6,576 nucleotides of DNA from CAYLNM01 sp964385045 (GCA_964385045.1 CAYLNM010000203.1:1-6576); one strand, 5' to 3'; counted from the first letter of the stretch, positions 1-6,400 are shown. Notes: generated by a model from the sequence alone, not told the origin. Numbers and translations: made by a program.

Positions 1-636
1 GGCGCGCGCCTCGCCATCGAGTGCGCCTACGATCCCGCCACCATCGCCATCGGCGCTTCCGTCGCGTGCGCGGGCGTCTGCCTCACCGCGACGACGGTGG
101 AGCCCTCGGACGCGGGCGCCCGCTTCACGGTCGACGTGTCGGCCGAAACCATGGACAAGACCACAATCGGCCGATGGCGGATCGGCACGCGCATCAACCT
201 GGAGCGCTCGTTGAAGGCGGGGGACGAACTCGGCGGCCATCTCGTGTCCGGGCACGTGGACGGGCGCGCCCGCATCGTGGAGCGGCGCGACGAGGAGGGC
301 ATGAGCGTCTTCCGCTTCGCCCCGCCGCCCGCCCTCGTCCCGCTCGGGCCCGCCCGTCGCCCACGGCGCGCCGAATCCGCGCCCCGCCGCCGTCGACGCG
401 ACCCCCGCCCACGCCCCCGGGAACCGCGGCGGACCTTGCCGCGGGCGGGCGCCGCGCAGATTCCACCGTCGTCCGCCCGAGTGCCGATGCTCCTGCGGCG
501 ACGCCCGGCTGCGGCGCCGGGTTCCGCGCCGCCCGCCGGTACGATCGCCTCCGTCCGCCCCGGTCCACCGCCGGCGGACGCTCCCCTTCGCCCCTTCCCG
601 CGGGCCCCGGGCCCGCCGAGATGCCCCTCCCGGTGA
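1..636 (+). CDS. ribE: Riboflavin synthase, N-terminal barrel only (5'-partial, second domain missing)
   Basis: Riboflavin synthase converts two 6,7-dimethyl-8-ribityllumazine molecules to riboflavin in the cytosol, with the active site between the N-barrel of one subunit and the C-barrel of another. Frame 1 is open from base 1; by comparison with E. coli about 20-25 N-terminal residues, including the MFTGI motif, lie outside the window. Recognisable pieces are IGASVACAGVCLTAT (its Cys aligns with E. coli Cys48), VDVSAETMDKTTIGRW, INLERSLKAGDELGGH and LVSGHVDG. Similarity ends near FRFAPPPALV, about base 345, at the barrel-1/barrel-2 boundary. The expected second copy (KGS..DG.SLTV and a second TTLG) is absent in all three plus frames. 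From there to the TGA at 634-636 the frame is Arg/Pro-rich, with relaxed third positions, and looks non-coding. The family is certain; whether this is a pseudogene, a single-barrel variant or an assembly join is not. The TGA shares a base with the rpoN ATG, probably by chance. Confidence 0.72.
   Translation, partial: GARLAIECAYDPATIAIGASVACAGVCLTATTVEPSDAGARFTVDVSAETMDKTTIGRWRIGTRINLERSLKAGDELGGHLVSGHVDGRARIVERRDEEGMSVFRFAPPPALVPLGPARRPRRAESAPRRRRRDPRPRPREPRRTLPRAGAAQIPPSSARVPMLLRRRPAAAPGSAPPAGTIASVRPGPPPADAPLRPFPRAPGPPRCPSR
517..549 (+). promoter_or_regulatory. Candidate rpoN promoter with the shared GGTAYGATCGCC block
   Basis: TACGAT at 540-545 matches 4 of 6 bases of the TATAAT -10 box in otherwise extremely GC-rich DNA. 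The hexamer 17 bases upstream, CCGGGT at 517-522, is a poor -35. The main support is comparative: bases 533-549 match 16 of 17 bases of the block upstream of frr on the other strand, at a similar distance to the start codon. Transcription would begin near 552, giving a leader of about 84 bases. It could instead be a regulator binding site. Confidence 0.42.
552..580 (+). promoter_or_regulatory. Hairpin at the 5' end of the rpoN leader
   Basis: CGTCCGCC (552-559) and GGCGGACG (573-580) form a perfect 8-bp stem around a 13-base loop. It begins about six bases after the candidate -10 hexamer, so it would sit at the extreme 5' end of the mRNA. No T-tract follows, so it does not look like an intrinsic terminator. 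Short GC stems arise easily at this base composition; the position and its resemblance to the frr leader hairpin are what make it notable. Confidence 0.35.
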
Positions 637-2180
637 TGCGGTTCGACACCAGCCAGCAGATGAAGCTGGGCCAGCAGATGAAGCTGGCGCCGCGGATGAT
701 CCAGTCGATGGAGATCCTGCAGATGCCGCTGATGGCGCTGCAGGAGCGCATCGAGCAGGAGCTGGAGTCGAACATCGCCCTCGAGCAGGTCGAGCCGGGG
801 GACGACGCCCCGGAGCGCGAGGGGGCCGAGGCCGCGGAGGCCGCCGACGCGGCGTCGGCCGACGCGGACGCCGACGCCAGCGGCGAGGAGGAGCTCCGGG
901 TCGGCGAGGACACCAAGGACTCGGCCGAGGACTTCGAGCGGCTCGACGAGCTGACCGAGACCTACGGCGACCTGCTCGAGGACTACGTGCCCTCGACGCC
1001 GCGCAGCGGCGACGGCGAGCGCGACGCCAAGATGGACGCGATGGCCAACGTGGCCGCCCGTGGCGCGAGCCTCGAGGAGCAGCTGCTCGACCAGTGGCGG
1101 CTCGCCGAGGTCGACGACCGGACGCGGGCGATCGGCGAGCTGCTGATCGGCTACGTCGACGCCGACGGGTTCCTGTCCGCCGACGCCGAGACGATCCTCG
1201 CCCACCGCGGGGCGGTGCCGGGCCTCGACCTCGACGAGGAGTCGATCGAGCACGCGATCGACGTGCTGCAGGCGTGGCTCGAGCCGCGGGGGATCGCGGC
1301 CCGCTCGCTCCGCGAGTCGCTGATGCTCCAGGTCGACGCGGCCGAGGAGCTCGAGGACGAGCCCGACCCGCGATGGGACGACGTGCGGGTGCTGCTCGCC
1401 GACCACTTCGACGACGTGGTGCAGAACCGCCTGCCCAAGGTCGCCGCCGCCACCGGGATGTCGCTCGAGCGGATCCGCGACGCGATGGCGCTGCTGCCGC
1501 GGCTCGACCTGAGCCCCGGCCGCCGGCTCGTCGACGACGCCCCGCCCCCGATCGTGCCCGACATCATCGTGGAGTACGACGAGGAGACCGACAGCTACGT
1601 GCCGAGCGTCAACGGCGAGACCCTGCCGAGCCTGAAGGTCAGCGAGGACTACGCCCGGATGGCCAAGGATCGCCGGCAGGAGAAGGCCACGCGGGAGTTC
1701 GTGGGCGAGAACGTCACCCGGGCCCACTGGATCATGGACGCGATCCGCCAGCGGACCAACACGCTGCTGCGGGTCGCCAACGTGGTGGTCGCCCACCAGC
1801 GCGACTGGTTCGAGAAGGGCCCGCAGGCCCTGCGGCCGCTGCCGATGACCGACGTGGCCGACCAGCTGGGCATCCACGTCGCCACCGTCAGCCGGGCGGT
1901 GTCGGACAAGTGGATGCAGACCCCGCGCGGCGTCGTGCCGCTGCGGCCGTTCTTCTCCGGCGGCACGCAGGCCGAGGACGGCCGCGACATGAGCTGGGAG
2001 GCGGTGCGGGCGAAGCTGCAGGAGCTCATCGACGCCGAGGACAAGGCGAAGCCGATGAGCGACGAGGCCCTCGCCCGGGCGCTCAAGGAGCAGGGAATCT
2101 CCATCGCCCGGCGGACGGTGGTGAAGTACCGCCAGCAGCTGGGGATCCCCTCGGCCCGGCACCGCAAGGTGTACGCCTGA
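636..2180 (+). CDS. rpoN: RNA polymerase sigma-54 factor RpoN
   Basis: The 514-residue protein is a sigma factor that directs RNA polymerase to -24/-12 promoters and needs an AAA+ activator to open them. The domains are in order. Region I, about 1-50, is the Gln/Leu/Met-rich activator-responsive segment (QQMKLAPRMIQSMEILQMPL). Region II, about 51-120, is acidic and low-complexity, with an Ala/Asp run ADAASADADADASGEEE. The core-binding region spans about 135-335, with VDADGFL at 174-180. The helix-turn-helix at 404-425 contains VADQLGIHVATVSRAV followed by MQTPRG. The RpoN box ARRTVVKYRQ at 491-500 binds the -24 element and differs slightly from the common ARRTVAKYRE. ATG 636 was chosen because family similarity begins at MRFDTS; ATG 621, five codons upstream, is possible. 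Neither has a clear Shine-Dalgarno. All regions are present, so the gene looks intact. The next gene converges on it, so it is probably monocistronic. Confidence 0.96.
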   Translation: MRFDTSQQMKLGQQMKLAPRMIQSMEILQMPLMALQERIEQELESNIALEQVEPGDDAPEREGAEAAEAADAASADADADASGEEELRVGEDTKDSAEDFERLDELTETYGDLLEDYVPSTPRSGDGERDAKMDAMANVAARGASLEEQLLDQWRLAEVDDRTRAIGELLIGYVDADGFLSADAETILAHRGAVPGLDLDEESIEHAIDVLQAWLEPRGIAARSLRESLMLQVDAAEELEDEPDPRWDDVRVLLADHFDDVVQNRLPKVAAATGMSLERIRDAMALLPRLDLSPGRRLVDDAPPPIVPDIIVEYDEETDSYVPSVNGETLPSLKVSEDYARMAKDRRQEKATREFVGENVTRAHWIMDAIRQRTNTLLRVANVVVAHQRDWFEKGPQALRPLPMTDVADQLGIHVATVSRAVSDKWMQTPRGVVPLRPFFSGGTQAEDGRDMSWEAVRAKLQELIDAEDKAKPMSDEALARALKEQGISIARRTVVKYRQQLGIPSARHRKVYA

Positions 2181-2283
2181 GGGCAGCCGGGGCGCCGCGG
2201 GCGTCGGGAGCGCCGGGGGCCGCCGCAGGAGTCGCGGCGCGACGAGCGTCGGCGCCGCGGTGCGCCCGGGACCGCCCGGCGCG

Positions 2284-2309
2284 CGGCCGCGGCCCGCGGC
2301 CCGCGGCCG
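2284..2309. terminator. GC-only hairpin in the convergent gap, possible bidirectional terminator
   Basis: CGGCCGCGG (2284-2292) and CCGCGGCCG (2301-2309) make a perfect 9-bp stem with an 8-base loop. It lies 103 bases after the rpoN stop and 30 bases beyond the stop of the convergent beta-helix gene. There is no T-tract on either strand, so intrinsic termination in the E. coli style is doubtful. The rest of the 159-base gap (2181-2339) shows nothing else. The overlapping GCGGCCC repeats allow alternative pairings. Confidence 0.3.
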
Positions 2310-2339
2310 GCGGGGCACGCCGCGGCACGCCGAGCTCGC

Positions 2340-4700
2340 TCAGTCGCCCTCCGCGAGCGGTCCGACCCACTCGAGGTCGACGTCGAGCCAGGCGTAGCCC
2401 GTGTTCTCGAAGTACTCGACCGCCACGAGCACCATCCGCTCGTTCTCGACCGTGAACTCGTGGACGGCCTCGCGCGGGGCGTGGATGGTCCAGTCGTCGA
2501 TCACGAGCTCGTCGTCGAGCCGCACGCGGATCCCGTCGTCGCTCGTCGTCCGCAGCCGCCAGCGGCCCGCCGGCACCTGCAGGCTCGTCTCGCCGAGCAC
2601 GCCGAAGCGATCGGGCGGGATGCCGGCCTCCCGGGCCCGGAGGCCCATGTGCTCGGCCGGTCCCTCGTCGCCGAAGGGAAGCCGAAGGCCGAAGCGGATG
2701 ATCGACACCCCGAAGCGGTCGGCGTCGCGTCGCCACCCGGCCGGGTCCTCGAGCGGGTCGCGCTCCCACGGGAAGGCCACGACGTTCCATTGCGACCGGC
2801 GCACCGTGCCGGCGGCGACGAGGTCACGGCCGCCCGGGACCGCGAGGCGGAGCTCGTACGGCGCGACCAGCGGCTGCAGGGCCGGCAGCACCGCGAAGGA
2901 CTCGTCCCGCATGCTCAGCTGCACCTCGCCCCGCACCGACAGCCGGTCCTCGAGCGTCCGCGGATCGACCGGACCGTCGGGGCCGAGCACCTGCCACTCG
3001 TCGAAGAGGTCGGTGCGGCCGACCCGCCGGAGCAGCAGGCCCTCGTGGTCCCACGGCCCGTAGGCGTTCATCAGGATCGCGGCGCGGCCACCGAGGTGGG
3101 CGCGGGCGCCGCGGGGATCGCGGCCGGGCCCGATGCCGGCCTCGGCGAGGATCGCGTCCACGTCGACCGGCGGCCGATCGAGCAGCGCGCCCGGGATCTC
3201 GGCGGGCCGTTCGATCGCCGCCCGGCTGGCCTCGTCGGCGTCGATCGGGGGGTCGCCGGCGTCTGCGAGCTCGTTGCCGGCGAGGACCAGCGAGCCGTTG
3301 TCCCGCAGGTGGATCGCGGTCTCGTTGCCCGTGAAGACGTTGTCGATCACCGCGTTGTCGCGGCTGCCGGGCTCGTTCGCCTGGCCCCAGGGCAGGGCGT
3401 ACAGCCCCTCGGCGGGGTCGTTCCAGAGGTGCACGCCGCAGGCGTTGTCGCGGAAGACGTTGGCGAGGATGCGGTTGCCGGAGCCGTGCTCGACGTTGAC
3501 GCCGCCGCGCTCGAGCCCGTAGCCGGCCTCGCCGTTGCCGACGAGCTCGTTGCCGTCGATCAGGGTGTCCTGGCTGAACCCGGCCCAGACGCCGCAGATC
3601 GCGTTGCCGGTGAAGGCGTTGGCGGTGATCCGGTTGCCGAAGGAGAACGTCAGCTCCAGCCCGTGGGCGGCGGCGTGGGAGAAGTCGTTCTCGGCGAAGA
3701 GGTTGCCGTTGCATCCCCGTCCGCGGTACCACGCGGCGTCGCGGCGCTCCTCCTCCGGCACGTCGCCGAGGGCCGTGCGGCCGGCGAAGCCGAAGAGGCC
3801 GTTGCCGCCGTGGGTCGCGCTGTTGCGGACGACGACGTTGTCCGAGCACTGCTCGAACATCAGGATGCCGGCCGAGTCCTGCCCGCGGTTGTAGACGCCG
3901 TGGCTGTAGCCGCGGATGCAGAAGTCGAAGGCGTTGCGGGCCACGAGCGTCCGCTCCACCCGCCACAGGGCCAGGCCCCACCCGGAGAGGAACGACGCGT
4001 CGCAGTCGGCGACCACGGAGTCCGTCACCCGCTCGAGCATCAGGCCGTTCTGCCAGTTGCGGACCGTGATCTCGCGGAGGCTGACGTTCGACGCGTCGAC
4101 GACCCGCAGGGCGGCCCCGTACCGCTCGGCCCACTCGCCGCCGTCGTTGACGTGCGGCCAGAGCCAGTCGCCCGTGGCCTCGGCCTGCGGCGTCGAGCGG
4201 AGCCGCTGGCGGAAGCCGCCGTCGAGCTCGAGGCCGACGATCGCGAGGCCGTCGGTGCCGACCGCCTCGAGGCCGACGCGAAACCCGCTCACCCGGCCGC
4301 CCGCGATCGAGACGTCCTCGCCCCGCACCGCGATCCCGACGCCTTCGAGCGACTCGGGAGTGGCGTCGGAACGGGCGCCGCGCAGGTGGCCGATGAGCCG
4401 CACCACCGTGCCGTCGCCCTCGACGTGCAGGACGCCGTCGCCCTCGTCGTCCACGATCGGCTCGCCGGTGAACCGGACGATGGCCGAGCCGCGGACCACG
4501 ACGTCGTCCCGGTCGACGACCACGATGTCGGCTCCGCCCGTGGGCTGGCCGGCGTCGGTCGGGACGGTCGCGCTGGTCGCGCCGGGGGTGCCGGGCGTGC
4601 CGGGGGCCGCCGACGCCGCCGCGAGGACGGCGCCGAGCACGGCGACTGCGCCGGCGGCCGCGGCCGGCCGCGCCACCGCTCCGCGTCGAGCCCGCGGCAT
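2340..4700 (-). CDS. Secreted right-handed parallel beta-helix protein with C-terminal PA14 domain
   Basis: The 786-residue protein has a probable Sec signal peptide: basic start MPRARRG, Ala/Val-rich core, likely cleavage after Ala-Ser-Ala near residue 31. A Pro/Gly/Thr linker follows to about 58. Residues of about 60-490 are beta-helix coils with recurrent NxxxxNxF turns (GNRITANAFTGN, DNAVIDNVFTGN). The segment GYSHGVYNRGQDSAG at 264-278 resembles a conserved stretch I recall from planctomycete beta-helix proteins. Around 539-553 is a NAYGPWDHEG motif, followed by a beta-rich segment I cannot name. The last part, about 660-782, matches PA14: DRFGV, SDDGIRVRLDDELVIDDW, VAVEYFENTGYAWLDV. PA14 domains usually bind carbohydrate, and beta-helix folds include polysaccharide lyases and epimerases, so an extracellular glycan-directed role is plausible. 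No catalytic residues are assigned. The ATG overlaps the frr stop (TGATG) with only a weak GAG-type ribosome site, suggesting translational coupling. Confidence 0.9.
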   Translation of the reverse strand: MPRARRGAVARPAAAAGAVAVLGAVLAAASAAPGTPGTPGATSATVPTDAGQPTGGADIVVVDRDDVVVRGSAIVRFTGEPIVDDEGDGVLHVEGDGTVVRLIGHLRGARSDATPESLEGVGIAVRGEDVSIAGGRVSGFRVGLEAVGTDGLAIVGLELDGGFRQRLRSTPQAEATGDWLWPHVNDGGEWAERYGAALRVVDASNVSLREITVRNWQNGLMLERVTDSVVADCDASFLSGWGLALWRVERTLVARNAFDFCIRGYSHGVYNRGQDSAGILMFEQCSDNVVVRNSATHGGNGLFGFAGRTALGDVPEEERRDAAWYRGRGCNGNLFAENDFSHAAAHGLELTFSFGNRITANAFTGNAICGVWAGFSQDTLIDGNELVGNGEAGYGLERGGVNVEHGSGNRILANVFRDNACGVHLWNDPAEGLYALPWGQANEPGSRDNAVIDNVFTGNETAIHLRDNGSLVLAGNELADAGDPPIDADEASRAAIERPAEIPGALLDRPPVDVDAILAEAGIGPGRDPRGARAHLGGRAAILMNAYGPWDHEGLLLRRVGRTDLFDEWQVLGPDGPVDPRTLEDRLSVRGEVQLSMRDESFAVLPALQPLVAPYELRLAVPGGRDLVAAGTVRRSQWNVVAFPWERDPLEDPAGWRRDADRFGVSIIRFGLRLPFGDEGPAEHMGLRAREAGIPPDRFGVLGETSLQVPAGRWRLRTTSDDGIRVRLDDELVIDDWTIHAPREAVHEFTVENERMVLVAVEYFENTGYAWLDVDLEWVGPLAEGD

Positions 4701-5263
4701 CAGATCTGCTCGATCTCGGCCGTCTTGGCCGCGAGGTGATCGTCGATCGTCTTCGTGTGCCGCTTGGTCGCGGACTCGATCTCGTCCTTGGCCCGCTTGG
4801 CGTCGTCCTCGCTCACGCCGCTGTCGGAGTCCTTGGCCAGGGCGTCGATCTGCTTGAGGGCGTCGCGGCGCTCGTTGCGGATCGCCACCCGGGAGTCCTC
4901 GGCCATCTTCTTGATCTGGTTGACGAGCTGCTTGCGGCGCTCGGCCGAGGGCGACGGCACGTTGATCAGGATCGCGTCGCCGTCCACCTGGGGGTTGAGG
5001 CCGAGCTCGGCGTGCTCGAGCGCCTTGCAGATCTCCTGCTTGACCTGCGGGTCGAAGGGCTTGACCACGAGCTTGGTCGCCTCCGGCACGCTGATCGCCG
5101 CGAGCTGCTTGAGGTCGGTCGGGCTGCCGTAGTACTCGACCTTGACGTGGTCGATCAGCGCGGTGGTCGCCCGGCCGGTGCGGATGCCCCGCAGCTCCGA
5201 GTCGAGATACGAGACGGACTTGTCCATCCGCGCCCCGCACTCCTTGATGATGTCCTTGAGCAT
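4700..5263 (-). CDS. frr: Ribosome recycling factor
   Basis: The 187-residue protein (E. coli 185) acts with EF-G in the cytosol to split post-termination ribosomes. Domain I, a three-helix bundle, is formed by about residues 1-30 and 106-187; domain II lies between. Family landmarks are RMDKS near the start, IRTGRAT at 27-33, VEYYGSPT at 42-49, LGLNP at 87-91, ERRKQL at 108-113, and RVAIRNERRDA at 125-135, which includes the Arg at 132 known to be important in E. coli. The start is supported by a GGAGG nine bases upstream. pyrH lies upstream on the same strand but 310 bases away, a wide gap for this pair, and a candidate promoter in the gap suggests frr can be transcribed independently. The stop codon overlaps the start of the beta-helix gene. 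No key residue appears to be missing. Confidence 0.97.
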   Translation of the reverse strand: MLKDIIKECGARMDKSVSYLDSELRGIRTGRATTALIDHVKVEYYGSPTDLKQLAAISVPEATKLVVKPFDPQVKQEICKALEHAELGLNPQVDGDAILINVPSPSAERRKQLVNQIKKMAEDSRVAIRNERRDALKQIDALAKDSDSGVSEDDAKRAKDEIESATKRHTKTIDDHLAAKTAEIEQI

Positions 5264-5272
5264 CCCGTCGGT

Positions 5273-5277
5273 CCTCC
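5273..5277 (-). promoter_or_regulatory. frr ribosome binding site
   Basis: GGAGG on the minus strand, nine bases before the ATG at 5263-5261. It is the strongest Shine-Dalgarno in the window and settles the frr start. Confidence 0.8.
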
Positions 5278-5301
5278 AGTGGTGCCGTCGTTCGGTCGTG
5301 C

Positions 5302-5336
5302 CGTCCGACCCTCCGCCGCCGGGGCGGGGTCGGACG
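5302..5336 (-). promoter_or_regulatory. Hairpin in the frr leader
   Basis: On the minus strand CGTCCGACCC (5336-5327) pairs perfectly with GGGTCGGACG (5311-5302): a 10-bp stem with a 15-base loop in which a small nested CGCC/GGCG stem could form. It begins 13 bases after the candidate -10 hexamer and ends 38 bases before the frr ATG, leaving the ribosome site free. No T-tract follows, so a leader or mRNA-stability structure is likelier than a terminator. Its 5' arm starts CGTCCG, like the rpoN leader hairpin. Confidence 0.45.
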
Positions 5337-5345
5337 AGGGTGATC

Positions 5346-5378
5346 GGCGATCATACCGGCGGCCCGGCGCCGGTCCGG
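5346..5378 (-). promoter_or_regulatory. Candidate frr promoter with the shared GGTAYGATCGCC block
   Basis: TATGAT (5355-5350, minus strand) matches 5 of 6 bases of the -10 consensus. Upstream, CGGACC at a 16-base spacing matches TTGACA at three positions, so the -35 is weak. The 17-base block at 5362-5346 is nearly identical to the one before rpoN. Transcription would start near 5343, giving an 80-base leader. This would drive frr and the coupled beta-helix gene independently of pyrH. Confidence 0.48.
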
Positions 5379-5573
5379 GCGCGTGGCCGCTCCGCCGGCG
5401 GGCCCGTCCGGGCGGGCCGGCCGGACGCGTGGCCGTGTGGTTCGCCGGCCCCGCGTGGACGGCCGGGCCGGGCTCGTGGGCGTGTCGCTCGCGGACCCCG
5501 TGCCAGGGGGGGGCGGCGCCGGCCGGCCGTGCCCCCGGCGCTCCGGCGCTGAGGGGCCGCGGGCGGGCGGCGG
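5379..5573 (-). other. Intergenic DNA between pyrH and the frr promoter
   Basis: About 195 bases with no recognisable gene on either strand. It contains one 7-bp stem, CGTCCGG (5405-5411) with CCGGACG (5421-5427), around a 9-base loop. This could help end pyrH transcripts but lacks a T-tract. It also holds an eight-G run at 5506-5513 (plus strand), a site where sequence errors are common. The long reading frames crossing it are composition artefacts. Confidence 0.5.
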
Positions 5574-6320
5574 TCAGAGCGTGATCAGCGTCCCGATCTG
5601 CTCGCCCGCGACGACGCGGCGGATGTTGCCGCGGTCCTTGAAGCGGAACACGAGCACCGGCAGCGACCGCTCCATGCACATCGTCAGCGCGGTGAGGTCC
5701 ATCACCCCGAGCTGCCGCTCGACCGCCTCCTGGAAGCTCAGCCGGTCGTACTTCCTCGCGTCCGGGTCCTTGGCCGGGTCCGCCGAGTACACGCCGTCCA
5801 CCTTCGTCGCCTTGAGCAGGATGTCGGCCTTGAGCTCGGTCCCGCGGAGGGCGGCGCAGGTGTCGGTGGTGAAGAACGGGTTGCCGGTGCCGGCGGCGAG
5901 GACGAGCACGCGGCCCTTCTCGAAGTGCCGCAGGGCCCGGCCGCGGATGAACGGCTCGGACACGGCCGGGATCTCGATCGCGGACATGAGCCGGGTGGGC
6001 TGGCCGAGGTTCTCGAGCGCCTCCTTGAGGGCGAGGCCGTTGATGACCGTGCCCAGCATGCCCATGTAGTCGGCCGTCGACTGGTCGATCTGCCCCTCCT
6101 GGGCCAGCTCGCCGCCGCGGATGATGTTGCCGCCCCCGACCACCACCGCGATCTCGACGCCCGTGCGGGCCGCGTCCCGGACCTCGGCCGCGATGAGGGC
6201 GAGCTCCTCGGTGTCGATCCCGAAGCCGCCGGGCTTGCAGAAGCCCTCGCCGCTGATCTTGAGGACGACGCGGCGGTAGGGCAGGTCGCCGGACGAGGCG
6301 GCCTCGGGCTCGGTGGACAT
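5574..6320 (-). CDS. pyrH: UMP kinase (uridylate kinase)
   Basis: The 248-residue cytosolic enzyme phosphorylates UMP to UDP with ATP, the committed step to UTP and CTP. It belongs to the amino-acid kinase fold and in other bacteria is hexameric and controlled by GTP and UTP. Motifs visible are VVLKISGEGF with Lys21; VVVGGGNIIRGG at 59-70 (phosphate binding); TADYMGMLGTVINGLAL at 82-98; GTGNPFFTTDT at 144-154 (UMP contact); and KATKVDGVYSADP at 170-182 (nucleotide binding). The frame is open back to a TTG at 6458, but the extension is Pro/Arg-rich with no family similarity. ATG 6320 gives normal length and has GGAG nine bases upstream. A short polar tail (MSTEPEAASSGD) precedes the kinase fold. 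In many bacteria this gene follows rpsB and tsf; no tsf end is recognisable in the 256 bases upstream. frr follows on the same strand. Confidence 0.96.
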   Translation of the reverse strand: MSTEPEAASSGDLPYRRVVLKISGEGFCKPGGFGIDTEELALIAAEVRDAARTGVEIAVVVGGGNIIRGGELAQEGQIDQSTADYMGMLGTVINGLALKEALENLGQPTRLMSAIEIPAVSEPFIRGRALRHFEKGRVLVLAAGTGNPFFTTDTCAALRGTELKADILLKATKVDGVYSADPAKDPDARKYDRLSFQEAVERQLGVMDLTALTMCMERSLPVLVFRFKDRGNIRRVVAGEQIGTLITL

Positions 6321-6329
6321 GGGCGGCGG

Positions 6330-6333
6330 CTCC
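6330..6333 (-). promoter_or_regulatory. pyrH ribosome binding site
   Basis: GGAG on the minus strand, nine bases before ATG 6320, the same spacing as at frr. It favours this start over the upstream TTG at 6458. Confidence 0.55.
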
Positions 6334-6400
6334 GGGGAGGGGTCGTCCGCCGGCGACGAACGACCGGAGCCGGCGACGCGAGGCGGGGGCGGGGCGAGCA

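Larger units (their letters stand above)
346..635 (+). other. C-rich stretch without a recognisable gene, rpoN upstream region
   Basis: About 290 bases between the end of riboflavin synthase similarity and the rpoN start. All plus frames give Arg/Pro/Ala-rich translations without motifs, and third positions lose the strict G/C preference seen on both sides. It holds the candidate rpoN promoter (517-549) and a leader hairpin (552-580). I see no tRNA, riboswitch or small gene. A frame-3 reading continuous with rpoN extends back to base 21, but it overlaps the riboflavin synthase frame and carries no family signal. Confidence 0.6.

Noticed and set aside
421..441. Sigma-54 (-24/-12) promoter near TTGCC at 436-440 that could autoregulate rpoN
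   Set aside because: No GG at the required 10-base spacing before the GC, so it does not fit the sigma-54 consensus.
21..635. N-terminal extension of sigma-54 by up to 205 residues
   Set aside because: The extension overlaps riboflavin synthase in a different frame and is Arg/Pro-rich; sigma-54 similarity begins at MRFDTS (636).
634..638. TGATG overlap as evidence that the riboflavin synthase frame is coding to 636
   Set aside because: Bases 346-635 lose coding-like third positions and contain a candidate promoter and hairpin, so the overlap is more likely chance. It remains the best argument for a longer protein.
27..2318. 763-codon open frame antisense to rpoN
   Set aside because: Arg/Gly/Leu/His-rich translation with no motif; it mirrors the codon bias of the clearly real rpoN gene, a usual artefact at this GC content.
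3250..4070. Repeated GTTGCCG/GTTGTCG words on the plus strand as a possible DNA repeat array
   Set aside because: They are the complement of Asn-Gly and Asn-Asn turn codons in the beta-helix coils; irregular spacing fits protein repeats, not a DNA array.
2460..4739. 759-codon plus-strand open frame opposite the beta-helix gene
   Set aside because: Val/Ala/Asp/Gly low-complexity translation without family features; the minus strand encodes a signal peptide, beta-helix repeats and PA14.
4701..5354. Extension of the beta-helix reading frame upstream through frr
   Set aside because: It overlaps the whole of frr in another frame, and a clear signal peptide starts at ATG 4700.
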